Positions 61,729 through 64,000 of a stretch of 64,000 nucleotides of DNA are shown piece by piece (positions within the stretch are counted from its first letter, which is position 1; every line of letters starts with the position of its first letter). Position numbers and translations under genes: made by a program. Under the pieces are notes generated by a model. That model was not told the origin of the DNA. It did not search any database and saw only the letters and a program-made list of their open reading frames with translations. The stretch is from Oceanimonas marisflavi (GTDB lineage: Bacteria; Pseudomonadota; Gammaproteobacteria; Enterobacterales; Aeromonadaceae). Location of the stretch: assembly GCF_003049725.1 (NCBI RefSeq), contig NZ_QAGM01000012.1:43816-107815 (forward strand), written 5' to 3'.

Positions 61729-62494
61729 GTTACGCACACTCAAACCGCACCGGCTGCTGATGGCCGCTATCGCGTTGGCCGCTTTCGCCGCGGCGGCGCT
61801 GAACATGGACTGGAGCTGGCTGCCGAAATACCAGGGTCAGATGATCGATGCCCTCGGTGTCACCGTGGCGCTGTTTACCACCTCGGTGCTGGCCGGCGCC
61901 CTGCTCGCCGTGCCACTGGGCCTGGCGCAGGTCGCAGGGCCATGGCCACTGGCCTGGCTCGCCCGCGGTTTCTGCACCGTTATTCGCGGTACACCCATCC
62001 TGCTGCAGATGTGGCTGCTCTACTACGGCCTGGGATCGCTGTTCCCCTACATGCCGGAACTGCGACAAAGCCCGCTCTGGCCTTACCTGATCGAGGCCTG
62101 GCCATACGCCTTCGTGGCGCTGACCTTGTCATTCGCGGGTTACGAGGGTGAGGTGATGCGCGGCGCCTTCAGAGGGGTACCCCGTGGCGAGCTGGAAGCG
62201 GCCCACTCCATGGGTATGACGCCTTTCACCATTCTGCGGCGCATCTGGCTGCCGCGGGCGATACAGCGGGTGTTACCGACCCTCGGTGGTGAACTGATCC
62301 TGCACCTCAAAGCCACGCCCTTGGTCGCCACCATTGCAGTGATCGACATCTACGCCATTATCGCCCGCATTCGTCAGGAAACCTTTATCACCTACGAACC
62401 CTTGCTGTTGCTGGCGTTTATCTACACCTTGCTGGCGGGTAGCATTGCCTTGGGGATTTGGCTACTGGAAAAACGTCTTCCAGCGAGAGAGTAA
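61721..62494 (+). CDS. Amino acid ABC transporter permease (HisM type)
   Basis: A 257-residue second permease, GTG start at 61721 overlapping the first permease gene. The coupling loop is EAAHSMGMTPFTILRRIWLPRAIQRVLPT; the N-terminal transmembrane region includes the family motif RGTPILLQMWLLYYGLG. Completes the importer. Confidence 0.9.
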   Translation: MPELRTLKPHRLLMAAIALAAFAAAALNMDWSWLPKYQGQMIDALGVTVALFTTSVLAGALLAVPLGLAQVAGPWPLAWLARGFCTVIRGTPILLQMWLLYYGLGSLFPYMPELRQSPLWPYLIEAWPYAFVALTLSFAGYEGEVMRGAFRGVPRGELEAAHSMGMTPFTILRRIWLPRAIQRVLPTLGGELILHLKATPLVATIAVIDIYAIIARIRQETFITYEPLLLLAFIYTLLAGSIALGIWLLEKRLPARE

Positions 62495-62506
62495 AGTGGT
62501 ATGTTT

Positions 62507-62522
62507 CCGAAATCTATTTCGG
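62507..62522. promoter_or_regulatory. 16-bp palindrome upstream of the TetR gene
   Basis: CCGAAATCTATTTCGG lies 13 bases after the last permease gene. It differs in sequence from the 40-bp palindrome, so it may be an mRNA hairpin or another regulator's site. Confidence 0.3.
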
Positions 62523-62580
62523 GTACAGTCCCACCCGAAGAATATGAAGTAAAAACAGCGGTCAGGCGGAATCATCATAT

Positions 62581-63216
62581 ATGCAGGTCAAAAACGGCAG
62601 GATCCGACAGGATAATACCGAAGAGCGACGCGCCGAGCTGATTGCAGCGACACTGCGTGTAATCGCACGCGAGGGCGTCCGGGGCGCAACTGTTCGCTCC
62701 ATTTCAAAAGAGGCAGATGTAACCCAAGGGCTCATTCGCTACTATTTCAAATCCAAGGACGAGCTGATTGCTGCGGCCTACGAGACCTACATGGGCGATC
62801 TCATCAATACTGCAGATGCAGCTTCTCAAGGCAGCGGCTCGGCACGCCGACGGCTGGCCAAGTTCGTGCAGGTATCACTCGAACCCCCAATTACCAGCCA
62901 CGCCTCAGTGGCAATCTGGGCCGGTTTCTTCGAAGTGCTGCTGCACGATGCAGGAATGAAGGCCAGCCACAACCGCAGCTACGACAAACTACGACTTCAC
63001 CTTAAAACGCTGATCCGAGACCTGTTCGAGGAAACTGGCCGCACCGCCAGCGACGACCAGCTACGCCGCCTCAGTATTGCAGGAAACGCCGTGCTGGACG
63101 GACTCTGGCTCGAGGGCGGCGCCCTCGCCGAAGTCTTTCATCAAGGCGAGCTGGTGCAGGTGGGTCTCGACAGTTTCAGTGCGCTGCTGGGGGTGGAGCT
63201 CGAGGCTCAGGACTGA
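62581..63216 (+). CDS. TetR-family regulator (BetI-like)
   Basis: A 211-residue regulator. N-terminal helix-turn-helix about 35-60 (GATVRSISKEADVTQGLIRYYFKSKDELIAAAYE), then a helical ligand domain with the BetI-like end. It lies 86 bases after the importer operon on the same strand. It is the only regulator in this cassette, so it probably binds the 40-bp palindrome at 59302 and controls both the hydrolase and the importer. Ligand unknown; a methylarginine or its product is inference. Confidence 0.87.
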   Translation: MQVKNGRIRQDNTEERRAELIAATLRVIAREGVRGATVRSISKEADVTQGLIRYYFKSKDELIAAAYETYMGDLINTADAASQGSGSARRRLAKFVQVSLEPPITSHASVAIWAGFFEVLLHDAGMKASHNRSYDKLRLHLKTLIRDLFEETGRTASDDQLRRLSIAGNAVLDGLWLEGGALAEVFHQGELVQVGLDSFSALLGVELEAQD

Positions 63217-63301
63217 CCCCAGGTTCACAAAGAAGCGATCAATTTCTGACAACAATACCGCGTTTAAACCACCGTCATATCGTGACTGAAGCAAGTTCGG
63301 C

Positions 63302-63530
63302 ATGACGGATCCGGCAACTTTCCATCAGAATAGCAATCAGAGTGATGAATTTATGGCGCAGTTGCACTCGCGCTTTTGTGATGTGCGTTCCTGCCTGACC
63401 AGCAGCGGTAACTGGGTGGTGTTCGCCGGCACCAACCAATGCCAAGGCCCTGAAAGATCAGGAATGGTCCCTCAGCAAGCAGCTTGGCTTCTCGCTTCAG
63501 CCCTACCTGAGCCGCCTGGCCAGCCACTGA
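63302..63530 (+). pseudogene. Possible frame-broken coding remnant
   Basis: One frame gives MAQLHSRFCDVRSC followed by LTSSGNWVVFAGTN; a +1-shifted frame then gives AKALKDQEWSLSKQLGF and ends SLQPYLSRLASH before TGA. The second part looks like the C-terminus of a real helical protein, but I do not recognise the family. Confidence 0.25.
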
Positions 63531-63563
63531 TACCGGCTTAACACAACGTCATACCGGGCTTGC

Positions 63564-63583
63564 CTCAGGGCTTTTTGATGATG
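63564..63583. repeat. 20-base direct repeat, copy 1
   Basis: CTCAGGGCTTTTTGATGATG, identical to bases 63751-63770 at the tRNA-Asp/terminator border, 187 bases away. Confidence 0.7.
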
Positions 63584-63731
63584 TGAAGTGGCAAACGCAC
63601 CGCGTTTGAAGGCGAAGGTGCGCAGCACCGACCGGGAGCGCGGGCGGCTCGCCCGCATCAGCGCCCGAAGGGTGCTCAACAGAGTGGCGCTACGCACCAT
63701 ATGCAGGCGGGCCGCCTGCGCTCCAATACGA

Positions 63732-63763
63732 AAAAAGCCCTGAGCGTTAACTCAGGGCTTTTT
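63732..63763 (-). terminator. Terminator of the rRNA operon
   Basis: AAAAAGCCCTGAG / CTCAGGGCTTTTT with a 6-base loop lies 6 bases past tRNA-Asp, followed on the minus strand by a T-run. Confidence 0.9.
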
Positions 63764-63768
63764 GATGA

Positions 63769-63845
63769 TGGCGGAGCGGACGGGACTCGAACCCGCGACC
63801 CCCGGCGTGACAGGCCGGTATTCTAACCAACTGAACTACCGCTCC
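63769..63845 (-). tRNA. tRNA-Asp (GTC anticodon)
   Basis: A 77-base cloverleaf GGAGCGGTAG...CCGCTCCGCCA with anticodon loop CTGTCAC and encoded CCA. It is the distal tRNA of an rRNA operon. Confidence 0.96.
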
Positions 63846-63880
63846 GCATAAAGCTGTATAGTCAGGAGTACTATATTGGG

Positions 63881-63998
63881 TGCCTGGCAGTGACCTACTT
63901 TCACATGGCAGCTGCCACACTATCATCGGCGCGGTTGCGTTTCACTGCTGAGTTCGGCATGGGATCAGGTGGTTCCACAACGCTATGGCCGCCAGGCA
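63881..63998 (-). rRNA. rrf: 5S ribosomal RNA
   Basis: About 118 bases on the minus strand starting TGCCTGGCGGCCATAGCG and ending CACTGCCAGGCA, with the conserved CCCATGCCGAACTCAG core. The 23S and 16S genes should lie beyond the end of the window. Confidence 0.96.
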
Positions 63999-64000
63999 TA

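Larger units (their letters stand above)
63217..63768. other. Gene-poor stretch between the cassette and the rRNA operon
   Basis: It holds a possible frame-broken coding remnant (63302-63530), two exact 20-base direct repeats (63564 and 63751), G+C-rich short dyads (such as GGTGCGCAGCACC and GCGGGCGGCTCGCCCGC near 63618-63655) and the rRNA operon terminator. No intact gene is supported. Confidence 0.5.

Noticed and set aside
63503..63700. A 65-codon Arg/Ser-rich minus-strand frame near the rRNA operon
   Set aside because: It covers short dyads and the direct repeat, has skewed composition and no ribosome site. Such frames are common artefacts next to rRNA operons.

Overview
The window comes from a gammaproteobacterial chromosome with high G+C. 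Its housekeeping proteins match E. coli families closely in length and sequence, and the gene order around thrU-tyrU-glyT-thrT-tufB-trpT-secE-nusG-rplKAJL-rpoBC, with birA/murB and coaA at the head, is the enteric/Vibrio/Aeromonas order. The mix of genes and the REP-like repeats suggest a marine member of the Aeromonadales (Oceanimonas, Oceanisphaera or Zobellella type). That genus-level guess is inference. No prophage, complete insertion sequence or CRISPR array was seen.

Layout. 1-5.8 kb: the 3' part of panD, an ABC-2 exporter pair (yadGH type), hpt, ubiX, mpl and ppa. 5.9-12.3 kb: a newly proposed 28-residue membrane peptide gene, cysG, and the assimilatory sulfite pathway cysJIH. 12.5-26.3 kb: the transcription/translation block on the minus strand (four tRNAs, tuf, tRNA-Trp, secE, nusG, rplKAJL, rpoBC) with its attenuators and L10 leader. 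26.5-29.6 kb: coaA, then birA and murB. 29.8-35.5 kb: an unassigned three-gene operon (NTF2-like, GNAT, nitrilase-superfamily), a Sel1/trypsin-like lipoprotein, topB and an unknown protein. 35.6-40.6 kb: the periplasmic methionine sulfoxide repair pair msrPQ and the glrK-qseG-glrR signalling operon. 40.8-45.6 kb: a CBS protein, asnA/asnC, and a histidine-rich Spy-like protein divergent from an OmpR/EnvZ-type system. 46-51 kb: O-acetylhomoserine sulfhydrylase, a ZntA-type Zn/Cd/Pb ATPase with a MerR-type promoter, and metF preceded by a deleted metE remnant and MetJ boxes. 51-54.3 kb: glutarate catabolism (csiR divergent from csiD-lhgO). 54.3-58.3 kb: ompW, rnk, an AEC transporter, a LysR regulator and lpxT. 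58.4-63.2 kb: a self-contained cassette with a dimethylarginine dimethylaminohydrolase-like enzyme, a polar amino acid ABC importer and a TetR regulator. The window ends in the distal part of an rRNA operon (5S, tRNA-Asp, terminator).

Most distinctive points: the putative methylarginine uptake and hydrolysis cassette, built around a perfect 40-bp palindrome that carries symmetric divergent promoters; the metE remnant between MetJ boxes and metF; the 28-residue membrane peptide; three families of intergenic palindromic repeats, one of them MITE-like; a GlrR homologue with GAFDGA in place of GAFTGA; a His-rich periplasmic protein and sensor pair; and a terminator-like hairpin directly before the rnk ribosome binding site. 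Functions are read from sequence recognition only; nothing was searched or computed.
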